Positions 18,357 through 28,567 of a stretch of 64,000 nt of DNA are shown piece after piece. A program made the position numbers and the translations under genes. Source of the DNA: Bradyrhizobium guangzhouense (GTDB taxonomy: Bacteria; Pseudomonadota; Alphaproteobacteria; Rhizobiales; Xanthobacteraceae); NCBI RefSeq assembly GCF_004114955.1, contig NZ_CP030053.1, positions 744,001 through 808,000 on the forward strand. Direction: 5' to 3'. Numbering within the stretch: the first letter of the stretch is position 1; each line of letters opens with the position of its first letter. The notes below the pieces were generated by a model, which made no database searches, had not been told where the DNA came from, and saw nothing but the letters and a program-made list of their open reading frames with translations.

Positions 18357-18974
18357 CTAACGGCTTCTTTTGAACCGGCTGAACTGAAACGCCTGTGTCG
18401 ACTGCCACGGCGTGTGATGCGTCTCGCTCCGCGTCTCGACCAGCTCGAAGTCGGGCCCGAGCTCGCTTGAAAGGCTTGCGCTGTCGTGCCGTTGCACCGG
18501 CAGGCCGCTGCATTTCTCCGGGCCGTCAGGCGCGAACGTCGCGATGATCACGTGTCCGCCCGGCACAATCGCCGACCGCAGATGCTCGACATAGGCCGCC
18601 CGGTCATGTGGATCGGTCAGGAAGTGAAACGCGGCGCGATCATGCCAGACGTCATAGCCCTTCACCGGCCGCCATGTGGTGGCGTCGGCGACGATCCAGT
18701 CGATTTTCGAGGCGGCCGTACCGATTCGCTTCTTGGCCGCATCGAGCGCATTGGCCGACAGATCCAGCACCGCGAGATTGCGATATCCGTCCTGCAGCAG
18801 CGCATCGACCAAGCGCGATGCGCCGCCGCCGACGTCGATGATGGCTGCGTTTTGATCGGGACTGGCCGCCCGGACCATCTCGAGCGAGATCGCCGGATTG
18901 TCCTGAAACCAGCTGACCTCGGCCTCGTCCTTGGTGGCGTAGACGTTCTGCCAGTGCGCCGTGCGGTCGGACAT
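18357..18974 (-). CDS. Class I SAM-dependent methyltransferase
   Basis: 205 residues of the small Methyltransf_12/25 type. Motif I is DVGGGASRLVD near residue 47, motif II AVLDLSANALD, and IVADATTW near 94 follows. A conserved WxxxY in the N-terminus (HWQNVYATKDEAEVSWFQ) marks a widespread bacterial group of unknown substrate. Start ATG 18974 has GAGGGAG upstream. It is transcribed towards a repeat and separated from phaR by 51 bases on the same strand; phaR may read into it. Confidence 0.8.
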   Translation of the reverse strand: MSDRTAHWQNVYATKDEAEVSWFQDNPAISLEMVRAASPDQNAAIIDVGGGASRLVDALLQDGYRNLAVLDLSANALDAAKKRIGTAASKIDWIVADATTWRPVKGYDVWHDRAAFHFLTDPHDRAAYVEHLRSAIVPGGHVIIATFAPDGPEKCSGLPVQRHDSASLSSELGPDFELVETRSETHHTPWQSTQAFQFSRFKRSR

Positions 18975-19025
18975 GGCGGCTCCCTCAGCGTCGTGCCATG
19001 CGGCCGCGGCAGAGCGAAGGAGAGA

Positions 19026-19619
19026 CTATTCGTCCTTCTTCGACATCCGCTCGAGGCGCTCCTGCATGTCCTTCATCTGCTGGCGCAGGTCGTCGATGTT
19101 GGTGTCCGTCGCCGCCGGGGCGTTGGCATCGGGCTCCGGCTCCGGGGCTGTCGGGCGCCCCGTGGAGGGGGCGAATGGCTTGAACATCGAGAAGGTCTGC
19201 TGGAACAGCTCCATGTTGCGGCGGACCTGCTCTTCCAGTGGCGCGAAGGGCGTGCCGGACAGCGTGTTGGCGATCTGCTTGCGGAACTTTTCCTGCTCCT
19301 GGGTCAACGTCGCGATCGACTGCTCCAGATATTTCGGCACCACCATTTGCATGCTGTCGCCGTAGAAGCGGATCAGCTGGCGCAGGAAGGTGGTCGGCAG
19401 GAGGTTCTGGCCGGCCTTGTTCTCCTGCTCGAAGATGATCTGGGCGAGCACGGAGCGGGTGATGTCGTCGCCAGTTTTGGCGTCGTAGACCAGGAAATCT
19501 TCGCCGTCCTTGACCATGGCAGCGAGGTCTTCGAGCGTCACGTAGGTGCTCGTTCCGGTGTTGTAGAGCCGGCGGTTCGCGTATTTCTTGATCGTGGTGG
19601 GTTGGTCTGATTTCGCCAT
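19026..19619 (-). CDS. phaR: Polyhydroxyalkanoate synthesis repressor PhaR
   Basis: 197 residues. Residues about 9-70 (IKKYANRRLYNT, TYVTLEDLA) form the PHB/PHA accumulation-regulator DNA-binding domain; residues 75-140 hold the second, hydrophobic domain thought to bind PHA granules; the C-terminus is an acidic, Pro/Ala-rich and coiled-coil-forming tail. PhaR represses phasin and other PHA genes until granules capture it. It is divergent from phaA-phaB, which supports the assignment. Confidence 0.95.
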   Translation of the reverse strand: MAKSDQPTTIKKYANRRLYNTGTSTYVTLEDLAAMVKDGEDFLVYDAKTGDDITRSVLAQIIFEQENKAGQNLLPTTFLRQLIRFYGDSMQMVVPKYLEQSIATLTQEQEKFRKQIANTLSGTPFAPLEEQVRRNMELFQQTFSMFKPFAPSTGRPTAPEPEPDANAPAATDTNIDDLRQQMKDMQERLERMSKKDE

Positions 19620-21112
<1,493 letters not shown>

Positions 21113-21179
21113 AGCTGACATCTGACTGACGGGTGCGCTGCACACGTCAGTGAGTGCGTTGCACGCGATTAAAAAGGCA

Positions 21180-21211
21180 GCGGTTGCAAATCAAATATTC
21201 TTCGCAACCGC
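21180..21211 (+). repeat. 8-bp inverted repeat after phaA
   Basis: GCGGTTGC (21180-21187) pairs with GCAACCGC (21204-21211) around an AT-rich 16-base loop, 68 bases past the phaA stop and just before a stronger hairpin. Function unknown. Confidence 0.4.
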
Positions 21212-21231
21212 GCAAGCCTCGACTAAATACA

Positions 21232-21256
21232 AACGCCCGGCTCAACGCCGGGCGTT
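21232..21256 (+). terminator. Intrinsic terminator between phaA and phaB
   Basis: AACGCCCGGC (21232-21241) pairs perfectly with GCCGGGCGTT (21247-21256) over a 5-base loop, and TTGTTCTTG follows. This is a classic Rho-independent terminator. It implies that phaB has its own promoter in the next 90 bases or relies on read-through. Confidence 0.8.
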
Positions 21257-21348
21257 TTGTTCTTGATGTCCGTCAAACCAACCGCATAATCCATCGTTAA
21301 AAAGCGATCACCAGAAACGTCCGAAGAGTCCAAGGGAAGGAATACGAT

Positions 21349-22074
21349 ATGGCACGAGTTGCATTGGTGACGGGTGGTACGCGCGGCATCGGAGCTGCGA
21401 TCAGCAAGGCGCTGAAAGCGGCGGGCTACAAGGTCGCGGCGAGCTACGCCGGCAATGATGCTGCGGCGGAGAAGTTCAAGGCCGAGACCGGTATTGCCGT
21501 CTACAAATGGGACGTCAGCAATTTCGATGCCTGCGCCGAAGGCGTGAAGAAGGTCGAGGCCGATCTCGGCCCGGTCGAGGTGCTGGTCAATAATGCCGGT
21601 ATCACCCGCGATACGGCCTTCCACAAGATGACCCTCGAGCAGTGGAACGCCGTCATCAACACCAATCTCGGCTCGCTGTTCAACATGACGCGGCAGGTGA
21701 TCGAGGGCATGCGTTCGCGCAAGTTCGGCCGCATCATCTCGATCTCGTCGATCAACGGCCAGAAGGGCCAGTTCGGCCAGGTCAACTATTCCGCGGCGAA
21801 GGCCGGCGACATCGGCTTCACCAAGGCGCTCGCGCTCGAGAACGCCAAGGGCGGCATTACCGTCAACGCGATCTGCCCCGGCTACATCAACACCGAAATG
21901 GTGCAGGCCGTGCCGAAGGAGGTCCTGGAGAAGAGCGTGATCCCGCAGATTCCGGTCGCTCGCCTCGGCGAGCCCGAGGAGATCGCGCGCGCGGTCGTGT
22001 TCCTTGCTGCCGACGAAGCCGGTTTCATCACGGGCTCGACGATGACCATCAATGGCGGTCAGTATCAGGCCTGA
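21349..22074 (+). CDS. phaB: Acetoacetyl-CoA reductase
   Basis: 241-residue short-chain dehydrogenase that reduces acetoacetyl-CoA to (R)-3-hydroxybutyryl-CoA with NADPH. TGGTRGIG at 8-15 binds the cofactor, NNAG is at 81-84, and the Ser134-Tyr147-Lys151 triad is spaced as in Cupriavidus PhaB. INGQKGQFGQVNYSAAK and the ending INGGQYQ are typical of PhaB rather than FabG. AAGGGAAGGA precedes the ATG. A stem-loop follows the gene. Confidence 0.95.
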   Translation: MARVALVTGGTRGIGAAISKALKAAGYKVAASYAGNDAAAEKFKAETGIAVYKWDVSNFDACAEGVKKVEADLGPVEVLVNNAGITRDTAFHKMTLEQWNAVINTNLGSLFNMTRQVIEGMRSRKFGRIISISSINGQKGQFGQVNYSAAKAGDIGFTKALALENAKGGITVNAICPGYINTEMVQAVPKEVLEKSVIPQIPVARLGEPEEIARAVVFLAADEAGFITGSTMTINGGQYQA

Positions 22075-22120
22075 CGGGACATCAAGCCTGTAGCGCTGAG
22101 CGAGACAAGGCGATAGTGAA

Positions 22121-22157
22121 GACGCAAATGCCCGGCCTCGTGCCGGGCATAAGCGTC
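22121..22157 (+). terminator. Stem-loop after phaB
   Basis: ATGCCCGGC (22128-22136) pairs with GCCGGGCAT (22142-22150) over CTCGT; the outer GACGC/GCGTC lengthens the stem. There is no T-run on the plus strand, so termination is likely but not certain. The next gene starts 18 bases later. Confidence 0.55.
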
Positions 22158-22175
22158 CTCAGAGCCTTTTGATCG

Positions 22176-23045
22176 ATGACCCCGCGCGCTGCCACACTGA
22201 TCGGATTGACCGCCATCCTGATGTGGTCGCTGCTGTCAGTGATGACGGTGGCGACCGGCAAAATCCCGGCGTTCCAGCTCGCCGCCATGACGTTCGCAAT
22301 TGGTGGCCTCGTCGGGCTGTTCACCTGGATCGGCCGCGGTGACGCCGCGAAGAGCCTGCGTCAGCCGCTGGTCGTGTGGATCGTCGGCGTCGGTGGCCTG
22401 TTCGGTTATCACGCGCTGTATTTCCTCGCCCTGCGCTTCGCGCCGCCGGCCGAAGCCGGCCTTCTCAATTACATGTGGCCGCTGCTGATCGTGCTGTTCT
22501 CGTCCTTCCTGCCGGGCGAGCGGCTCGCCATGCATCACGTCATCGGCGCGGTGCTCGGCCTCATCGGCACGGTGTTGCTGTTTGCCGGCAATACGTCGGG
22601 CTTCGCGCCGGGCGCGGTGCCCGGCTTGATTGCGGCCTTCATCGCCGCCTTCGTCTGGGCGACCTATTCGGTGCTGTCGCGGCGATTGAAGGCAGTGCCG
22701 ACCGATGCGGTCGCCGGCTTCTGCCTCGCCACATCGCTGCTCGCAGTGCTGATGCATGGTCTGCTCGAAACCACGGTTTGGCCCGAGACCATTTTGCAGT
22801 GGTTCGCGGTGATCGGGCTCGGCATCGGCCCGGTTGGTGCGGCTTTCTACGCGTGGGACATCGGTATGAAGCGCGGTGACATCCGCGTGCTCGGCGCCGC
22901 GTCTTACGCGACGCCGCTGCTGTCGACCGGATTCCTCATCGCTGCCGGCTTCGCAAAGGCCAGCGCCAACATCGCAGTCGCCGCCATCCTGATCGCCGGC
23001 GGTGGCCTAATCGCAGCGAAGGACATGGTGCTTCGGAAGCGGTGA
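22176..23045 (+). CDS. EamA/DMT-family transporter, YddG-like
   Basis: 289-residue inner-membrane protein with about ten hydrophobic helices in two EamA repeats (about 8-135 and 150-285). LLNYMWPLLIVLFSS is a segment conserved in the YddG group, which exports aromatic amino acids. Export substrate is inferred from family only. It is convergent with the cupin gene seven bases away. Confidence 0.82.
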   Translation: MTPRAATLIGLTAILMWSLLSVMTVATGKIPAFQLAAMTFAIGGLVGLFTWIGRGDAAKSLRQPLVVWIVGVGGLFGYHALYFLALRFAPPAEAGLLNYMWPLLIVLFSSFLPGERLAMHHVIGAVLGLIGTVLLFAGNTSGFAPGAVPGLIAAFIAAFVWATYSVLSRRLKAVPTDAVAGFCLATSLLAVLMHGLLETTVWPETILQWFAVIGLGIGPVGAAFYAWDIGMKRGDIRVLGAASYATPLLSTGFLIAAGFAKASANIAVAAILIAGGGLIAAKDMVLRKR

Positions 23046-23052
23046 TGGCTGG

Positions 23053-23475
23053 CTAGGGCTCCCAGCCCTTCGGCGCGAGCTCGAACTTTGCGAACTCGAA
23101 CGCCGGCGCGACGGTGCAACCGACCAGCGTCCATTCGCCTGTGGTCTCCGCCATCTGCCAGGCGTGCGCCGGCACGATCGCCTGCGGCCGCTCGCCCCTC
23201 ACGAGATCGGTGCCGAGCCGCACCTCATGCTGCGAGCAGCCCTCATGGGCGATGCGAAGCGTCAAGGGGCTGCCGGAATAATAGTGCCAGGTCTCGACCG
23301 CATCGATCCGGTGCCAGTGCGAGCGCTCGCCGCGCGCGAGCAGGAAGTAGATCAGGGTCGAGCGCGACCGGCCGTTGGCGTCGGTGGTCTGGTCGCGAAA
23401 GGTCTCGCGGTAATGGCCGCCCTCGGGATGCGGGCGGAGTTCGAGGCGCGCGATGATCTCGGCTGCGGTCGGCAT
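23053..23475 (-). CDS. Cupin-fold protein of the DUF985 (YML079-like) family
   Basis: 140 residues. HPEGGHYRETFR near residue 16, SHWHRIDAVETWHYYSG near 52 and a C-terminal FELAPKGW define this group. The two His of SHWH could bind metal or a sugar-like ligand. The biochemical role of the family is not established. It lies 51 bases upstream of the gloB 3' end on the same strand. Confidence 0.85.
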   Translation of the reverse strand: MPTAAEIIARLELRPHPEGGHYRETFRDQTTDANGRSRSTLIYFLLARGERSHWHRIDAVETWHYYSGSPLTLRIAHEGCSQHEVRLGTDLVRGERPQAIVPAHAWQMAETTGEWTLVGCTVAPAFEFAKFELAPKGWEP

Positions 23476-23526
23476 CGATCCCCGTCAGGATTTAGTCTTC
23501 AGGACGTGTGCTTCGGGACTTGGGCT

Positions 23527-24294
23527 TCAGGACTTGTTCTTGCGCTCGCGCAGCTCCCCGAACACTGCGGCGGCATCCGCGCCCTTCATGTGTAGCCTGG
23601 CTGCGACCGACGGTTCATCGGCTCGCAGGAACACGTTTGCTCGCTTCTCATCACCAAGCAGTGAGGGAATCGTCGGCTTGTTCTCCGCCCGCAGCCTCGC
23701 AACCTCCGTCGCCCGCGCCTGGAGCGCCGCATTGTCGGGCTCCACCGTGAGCGCGAATTTGACATTCGACGCCGTGTATTCGTGACCGCAATAGAGCTTG
23801 AAATCGTCGGGCAGAGCACGCAGCTTCAACAGCGAGTCCCACATCATCGGATAGTTGCCCTCGAATACGCGGCCGCAGCCGATCGAGAACAGCGTGTCGG
23901 CGGCGAACAGCGTCTTCTCGGTGTCGAACACGTAGGAGATGTGGTCGAGCGTATGGCCGGGCGTCTCCAGCACGCGCCCCAGCAGCTTGCCGACCTTGAC
24001 CACGTCGCCATTGGCGACGCGCAGATCGACGTTTGCGATCTTCGTCGTCTTGTCATGCGGCGCGACGACGCGGCAATTGTATTTCTGCTTGAGCTCGGCC
24101 ACCCCGCCGACGTGATCGCCATGATGGTGGGTGATCAGGATGTCGGTGAGCTGCCAGCCCTCGCGCTCCAGCGCCTTGATGATGGGGCCGGCTTCGGGGG
24201 CGTCGATCGACGCGGTTGCCTTGGTCTCCACATCGTGGATCAGATAACCGAAATTGTCGTTTAAACAGTTGAAAGTACGAATTTCGGCGGCCAT
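23527..24294 (-). CDS. gloB: Hydroxyacylglutathione hydrolase (glyoxalase II)
   Basis: 255-residue metallo-beta-lactamase-fold thioesterase that converts S-D-lactoylglutathione to D-lactate and glutathione, finishing methylglyoxal detoxification. THHHGDHVGG at 55-64 provides the metal ligands, ETPGHTLDHISY and YCGHEYT the others, and the C-terminal helical domain (NVFLRAD) binds glutathione. ATG 24294 with GGAGA upstream is the start; the frame continues far 5' over the divergent methyltransferase gene and is not used. Confidence 0.95.
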   Translation of the reverse strand: MAAEIRTFNCLNDNFGYLIHDVETKATASIDAPEAGPIIKALEREGWQLTDILITHHHGDHVGGVAELKQKYNCRVVAPHDKTTKIANVDLRVANGDVVKVGKLLGRVLETPGHTLDHISYVFDTEKTLFAADTLFSIGCGRVFEGNYPMMWDSLLKLRALPDDFKLYCGHEYTASNVKFALTVEPDNAALQARATEVARLRAENKPTIPSLLGDEKRANVFLRADEPSVAARLHMKGADAAAVFGELRERKNKS

Positions 24295-24402
24295 GACATC
24301 TCCATCGCGCTCAGCCCCGCCAGACAAATATGGCGTTAACGTTGCGCAGGCAATGCAATATTCCGCGCGCAGCGGCCACCTCGTGCATGTTACATTGCCG
24401 TC

Positions 24403-25149
24403 ATGACCATCGACGTCGTCGACCTCAGAGAATTCTATTCCCGCCGCCTCGGCATCGTGGCGCGACAGATGATCAATCGCGGCATCAGGGAACGCTGGCC
24501 GGGCGCGGAGGGCCAGCGCGTGCTCGGCATCGGCTATCCGACGCCCTATCTCGGGCTGTTCCGCGAGGACGCGGAGCGCTGCATCGCCTTCATGCCGGCA
24601 GCACAGGGCGTGTTGAAATGGCCGACGGGGCGGCCCGCGCTGGCCGCACTGGTCGACGAGTTCTCGCTGCCGCTCCCGGACGCCGCGGTGGACCGCATCC
24701 TGCTGGTCCATGCGCTGGAGATGTCGGATGATCCGGCCGCGCTGCTGCGCGAGGTCTGGCGCGTGCTGTCGCCCTCCGGACGCGTCATTGCGGTGATTCC
24801 GAACCGGCGCGGGGTCTGGACGCGCAGCGACAACACGCCGTTCGGCCACGGCCGTCCTTATTCACGCTCGCAGATCACGGACCTCTTGCGCCAGACCTGG
24901 TTCACGCCAACAGGCTGGGGCGAGGCGCTGTTCATGCCGCCTTATGCCGGCCGCTGGGTGCTGAAATCGGCGCAGATGTGGGAGCGCGCCGGAGCGGCGC
25001 TGTCGCTGCCGTTCGCCGGCGTCCACATCGTCGAGGCGACCAAGCAGGTCTATCGCGCGATCCCGGCCAAACGCGAACGTGCCAGGCTGATTCCCTCGTT
25101 GGCGAAGCCGGTGCTGGTGCCGTCCTCGACCACGATGAGGCGGGGCTAA
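24403..25149 (+). CDS. Class I SAM-dependent methyltransferase, glyoxalase-linked
   Basis: 248 residues. A degenerate motif I is VLGIGYPTPYL near residue 40; LPLPDAAVDRILLVHALE and EVWRVLSPSGRVIAVIPN are the conserved later motifs. A basic C-terminus follows. Homologues in Rhizobiales lie divergent from gloB as here, with about 108 bases of shared promoter. Substrate unknown. Confidence 0.8.
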   Translation: MTIDVVDLREFYSRRLGIVARQMINRGIRERWPGAEGQRVLGIGYPTPYLGLFREDAERCIAFMPAAQGVLKWPTGRPALAALVDEFSLPLPDAAVDRILLVHALEMSDDPAALLREVWRVLSPSGRVIAVIPNRRGVWTRSDNTPFGHGRPYSRSQITDLLRQTWFTPTGWGEALFMPPYAGRWVLKSAQMWERAGAALSLPFAGVHIVEATKQVYRAIPAKRERARLIPSLAKPVLVPSSTTMRRG

Positions 25150-25208
25150 AAGCAAATCGTCCCGGCGAGGCCGGGACGATCGCAATCCATCAAGGTCGCA
25201 GGTCGGGC

Positions 25209-25997
25209 TTACTCGCCCGGGGCAAGATCGTCGCTGGTTGCGGCCGGAGCTGCCTCGCGCTCGGGACGCGGGCCGTTATGCGGCCGCCGCCGCCGCCGCG
25301 GATAACGCTCGCCACCGCCGCCATTGCCACCTTCGAAGCCGCCCGGCGCACCGTTGGTCTGCGGCTGCGCACCGGTGATGAAGGACGGCAGGCGATCGAC
25401 GCTGCCGGCGTCGGCGACGACAGGCTGCGGCTGGTTCGGAGGCTGCGGCTGCTGATGATATTGCGGCTGCGGACGATGCTCGCGCTCGCGATGTTCGCGC
25501 GGCTGCTGATCGCGCTGATAGGGCTGCTGGTTCTCGCGATTGTCGCGCGGCTGGTAGTCACGCTGGTGATCGCGCTGGCCGTCGCGGTCGCGCATGAAGG
25601 GCTGCTGCTGCGGCGGCTGCGGAACGAAGCCGGGTTCCTGGCCGAAGGCCGAGAAATTCTCGCCGTCGTCCTCGCCGTCATCGCTGCTGGTGCTGATGGG
25701 CTCGTCGCCGCGCGGCTGCTGGTTCTGGCGGAACTGCTCCTGGGCCGCCGCGATCAGGCGGAAATAATGCTCGGCGTGCTGGTAGTAGTTCTCGGCGGCA
25801 ACCGGGTCGCCCGAGGAACGCGCGTCACGTGCAAGCTGAAGATATTTTTCGGCGATGTGGGAGGCGGTGCCGCGGATCTTGATGTCGGGGCCGTTCGATT
25901 CGTAGACCCGGGTCATCGGGTTCTGGCCACGTCGGTTGTTGTTATTGTTGTTATTGTTGCGGTTGCGCATCCGCTGCTTGTTCTGACCGTTTCTCAT
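25209..25997 (-). CDS. DUF4167 protein with poly-Asn tract
   Basis: 262 residues. The N-terminus MRNGQNKQRMRNR, then eight Asn in a row, then the conserved DUF4167 block (NGPDIKIRGTASHIAEKY, ARDARSSGDPVAAENYYQHAEHY) up to about residue 85. The rest is low-complexity Gln/Arg/Pro-rich, with RRRRRPHN near the end. The arginine-rich, disordered make-up suggests nucleic acid or ribosome contact, but this is inference. In Rhizobiales the gene usually follows prmC, as here. Confidence 0.88.
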   Translation of the reverse strand: MRNGQNKQRMRNRNNNNNNNNRRGQNPMTRVYESNGPDIKIRGTASHIAEKYLQLARDARSSGDPVAAENYYQHAEHYFRLIAAAQEQFRQNQQPRGDEPISTSSDDGEDDGENFSAFGQEPGFVPQPPQQQPFMRDRDGQRDHQRDYQPRDNRENQQPYQRDQQPREHREREHRPQPQYHQQPQPPNQPQPVVADAGSVDRLPSFITGAQPQTNGAPGGFEGGNGGGGERYPRRRRRPHNGPRPEREAAPAATSDDLAPGE

Positions 25998-26069
25998 GTC
26001 CTGCCTTTAATTCCAGCCCTAAAGGTTGCACGCATTACTGATTGCTAGGAGTGACCTGCCGACAGCGGT

Positions 26070-26460
26070 TCACAGGCCTCGCGCGCACCGCGCGCAAGGG
26101 CGGCTTGAACCCTGCCAATGTTCGTCGACCGTCGCGTTCAACAAAGACGCGTTCCCCACCCGCCAGCATTCTTTGCCAGCGAACCCATTCATATCGCCTG
26201 CCGAAACAAGCCCAGCTTTGTTGCGTAAGTCTTCAAGCGCAATATCAGGCTTTCGTTCACGTTGCGGTCGGAGAGCAGCGCAGCTCCAATGGCCATCGCG
26301 CTCAACAGGACCTGCGGCTTGGAACCTATAATCAGTAAAGCTCTCGCCCGAGAGCCCGGCTTTCGCCCGTAGGTCTACGGGGCCGGCACCGATGTGTTGA
26401 CCGGAACGTAGTCGTTCCCACGGGATATTCCAAGAGGTTTTTTCGAGCCCAATCCGGCTT
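26070..26460 (-). other. 463-base prmC-DUF4167 spacer with a start-less open frame and hairpins
   Basis: The spacer 25998-26460 has no credible gene, yet the minus strand holds one frame open for 130 codons (stop at 26070-26072), running into prmC in a different frame. Two stretches in it read DLRAKAGL and DLRNKAGL with mostly synonymous base changes. There is no usable start codon except an internal ATG. The DNA also has tight hairpins: GCTCTCG/CGAGAGC (26340-26355), CCCGTAG/CTACGGG (26366-26381) and GGTTCA/TGAACC (about 26068-26110). It could be a decayed gene, a repeat or a structured RNA. Confidence 0.4.
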
Positions 26461-27366
26461 TTATGGGGGCATTTTTCGGGCCGAGACGGCCCTTGGAATG
26501 CCCCCCAGGTCTGCCTTAGGGGGCCTGTCGATCGATAACGCGGCGGCTGCCATCAAGGTTTCAATATTCCCGGCCTGGCCCTGGCCCGCCTCGACGATCA
26601 GGGCTCCGCCGGGGATGAGCAGGCCGGCGGCCTGGGGAATCAGGGCGCGGTAGGCATCGTATCCGTCATTGCCGCCATCCAGCGCCAGATGCGGATCGTG
26701 CTCGCGGACCTCGATGCCCAATTTCGGAATCTCCCCTGCGGGAATATAGGGCGGGTTCGACACGATCAGATCGAACGGGCCGCGAAGGGCCGCTGCGTAG
26801 GAGCAGGCGACGAAGTGGGCGCGATCGGCAAGGCCCAGGGCGGCGGCATTGCCTCTGGCGGTATGAAGCGCGGTCAGGCTGAGATCGGTGCCGACACCGA
26901 AGGCATCGGGAATCTCGTGCAGCAGCGCAAGCAGGATCGCGCCGGATCCGGTGCCGATATCGGCAATGCGCGGCGGATGGGAGGCGCCGTGCTCGCGAAA
27001 ATGCTCGAGGGCACGCTCGACCACCGTCTCGGTATCAGGGCGGGGGACCAGGGTCGCTTCCGACAAACGAAACGGCAGGCCCCAAAATTCCCTGGTGCCG
27101 AGAATGCGGGCGACCGGCTCATGTGCGAGCCTTCGCTGCGCGTAGCCCTCGAGCCGCGCAGCCTCCTCTGGCGTGAGCTGTCGGTCCGCCTGCCTGATCA
27201 GGCCAGTCAGATCGAGTCCCAGCGCCCCACCGACGAGCAGGCGTGCATCGAGGGACGGCTCCTCGATGCCGGCTGCTTGCAGCAGCATCGAGAGCGCGCG
27301 CCGGGCGCTCTCGATGCTCTGTCCGGAATCGAAGCCTGTCGCCAAGGGAACCATCCTGCCTGGCAT
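26461..27366 (-). CDS. prmC: Peptide-chain-release-factor N5-glutamine methyltransferase
   Basis: 301 residues from ATG 27366. PrmC methylates the GGQ glutamine of release factors. The SAM loop is DIGTGSGAILLAL near residue 135 and the catalytic NPPYIP near 200 is intact. An N-terminal helical domain (ARRALSMLLQAAG) binds the release factor. The true start is uncertain: ATGs at 27444, 27366 and 27354 are all in frame and none has a good ribosome site. The usual upstream partner prfA lies 6.8 kb away. Confidence 0.93.
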   Translation of the reverse strand: MPGRMVPLATGFDSGQSIESARRALSMLLQAAGIEEPSLDARLLVGGALGLDLTGLIRQADRQLTPEEAARLEGYAQRRLAHEPVARILGTREFWGLPFRLSEATLVPRPDTETVVERALEHFREHGASHPPRIADIGTGSGAILLALLHEIPDAFGVGTDLSLTALHTARGNAAALGLADRAHFVACSYAAALRGPFDLIVSNPPYIPAGEIPKLGIEVREHDPHLALDGGNDGYDAYRALIPQAAGLLIPGGALIVEAGQGQAGNIETLMAAAALSIDRPPKADLGGIPRAVSARKMPP

Positions 27367-27446
27367 CGTGGATAGATCGGCTGCCTCGCTTGCGTCAACG
27401 GAAAGGAGCGCGTTTGATCGCACCGCGCAGCGAGGGAGGGACATCC

Positions 27447-27872
27447 ATGACCGCCTATGACGATCAGAATGTCTTTGCGAAGGTCCTGCGCGGCGAGATT
27501 CCCTGCTTCGAGGTGTTCAGGGACGAGCGCAGCCTCGCCTTCCTGGACATCATGCCGCGCTCGCCCGGGCATGCGCTGGTCATCCCAAGGGCGCCGGCGC
27601 GCGGCATTCTCGACATCACCGACGACGATCTCGCCGCGGTTATCAGGACCGCCAGGCGGATCGCCGTTGCCGCGATGAAGGCGTTCGACGCCGAGGGCAT
27701 CATCCTGCAGCAATTCAGCGAGCCGGCCAGCGGGCAGGTGGTGTTTCACCTGCACATGCACGTGATGCCGGTCAGGGCCGGCGTCGAGCTGCTGCCGGCA
27801 CAGACCCGCAAGGAAGACATGGCCGTGCTCGCCGATCACGCCAAGCGGTTGATCGCGGCGCTTGCGAGTTAA
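27447..27872 (+). CDS. HIT-family (histidine triad) nucleotide hydrolase
   Basis: 141-residue Hint-like protein that hydrolyses nucleoside phosphoramidates or adenylates. The triad H-x-H-x-H is at 101-105 in HLHMHVMP; FLDIMPRSPGHALVIP and the C-terminal helix are typical. ATG 27447 follows GAGGGAGGG. Its stop shares a TTAA with the convergent ABC ATPase. It is the first gene of the block inserted between prmC and prfA. Confidence 0.92.
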   Translation: MTAYDDQNVFAKVLRGEIPCFEVFRDERSLAFLDIMPRSPGHALVIPRAPARGILDITDDDLAAVIRTARRIAVAAMKAFDAEGIILQQFSEPASGQVVFHLHMHVMPVRAGVELLPAQTRKEDMAVLADHAKRLIAALAS

Positions 27873-28567
27873 ACGCCGAGATAGCGCTGGAGCAGCTCGG
27901 GCTGGGCCTTGAGCTCCTGCGCCGGCCCCTCATGCACGATGTGGCCGTTGTTGATGATGTAGATCCTGCTCGCCAGCGCCAGTGTCGCCGCCAGGTTCTG
28001 CTCGACCAGCACGATGGTCTGGCCGGCGGCCGCGAGCTCGCGGCAAGCCTTGACGAGGTCGTGGACGATGACCGGCGCCAGTCCCTCGAACGGCTCGTCC
28101 AGCAGCACAATCTTGGGATCGCGCACCAGCGCGCGGGCGATCGCCAGCATCTGCTGTTCGCCGCCGGAGAGCTCGGTGCCGCGGTTGCTGCGCCGCTCCT
28201 TCAGCCGCGGAAACATCTCGTAGATGCGGCCGAGCGGCCAGCGCTTTGGCGCCGTGATGCCGGCAAGGAGGATGTTCTCCTCCACCGACAGGCTGCCGAA
28301 GATGCGGCGCTCCTCGTGCACGAGCTGCATGCCGGCTTGCGCGATCTTGTGGCTCCGGCGGCCGGCGATGTCGATGCCGTCGAACTTCACGCTGCCGCTG
28401 CGCGGGGGCACCACGCCCATCAGGCTCTTCAGTGTCGTGCTCTTGCCGGCGCCGTTGCGGCCGAGCAGCGCCACCACCTCGTGACGTTCGACATGCATGG
28501 CGACGTCGAACAGGATGTGCGAGTCCCCGTAATAGCTGTTCAGGCCATGGACCTCGATCAGGCTCAT
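27869..28567 (-). CDS. HAAT-family ABC transporter ATP-binding protein (LivF type), cluster 1
   Basis: 232-residue ATPase. Walker A GRNGAGKSTT near residue 38, signature LSGGEQQM and Walker B IVLLDEPFEGLAP are intact. The LivF type partners a LivG ATPase under the permeases. Its ATG overlaps the stop of the fused permease-ATPase (ATGA), so translation is coupled. Imported solute is unknown; amino acids, amides and aromatic acids are all used by this family. Confidence 0.93.
   Translation of the reverse strand: MSLIEVHGLNSYYGDSHILFDVAMHVERHEVVALLGRNGAGKSTTLKSLMGVVPPRSGSVKFDGIDIAGRRSHKIAQAGMQLVHEERRIFGSLSVEENILLAGITAPKRWPLGRIYEMFPRLKERRSNRGTELSGGEQQMLAIARALVRDPKIVLLDEPFEGLAPVIVHDLVKACRELAAAGQTIVLVEQNLAATLALASRIYIINNGHIVHEGPAQELKAQPELLQRYLGV

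Noticed and set aside
26026..26338. Two plus-strand frames of about 100 codons in the prmC-DUF4167 gap
   Set aside because: No ribosome site, no family match, Arg/Ser-rich as in shadow frames. The minus-strand open frame is more protein-like but has no start.
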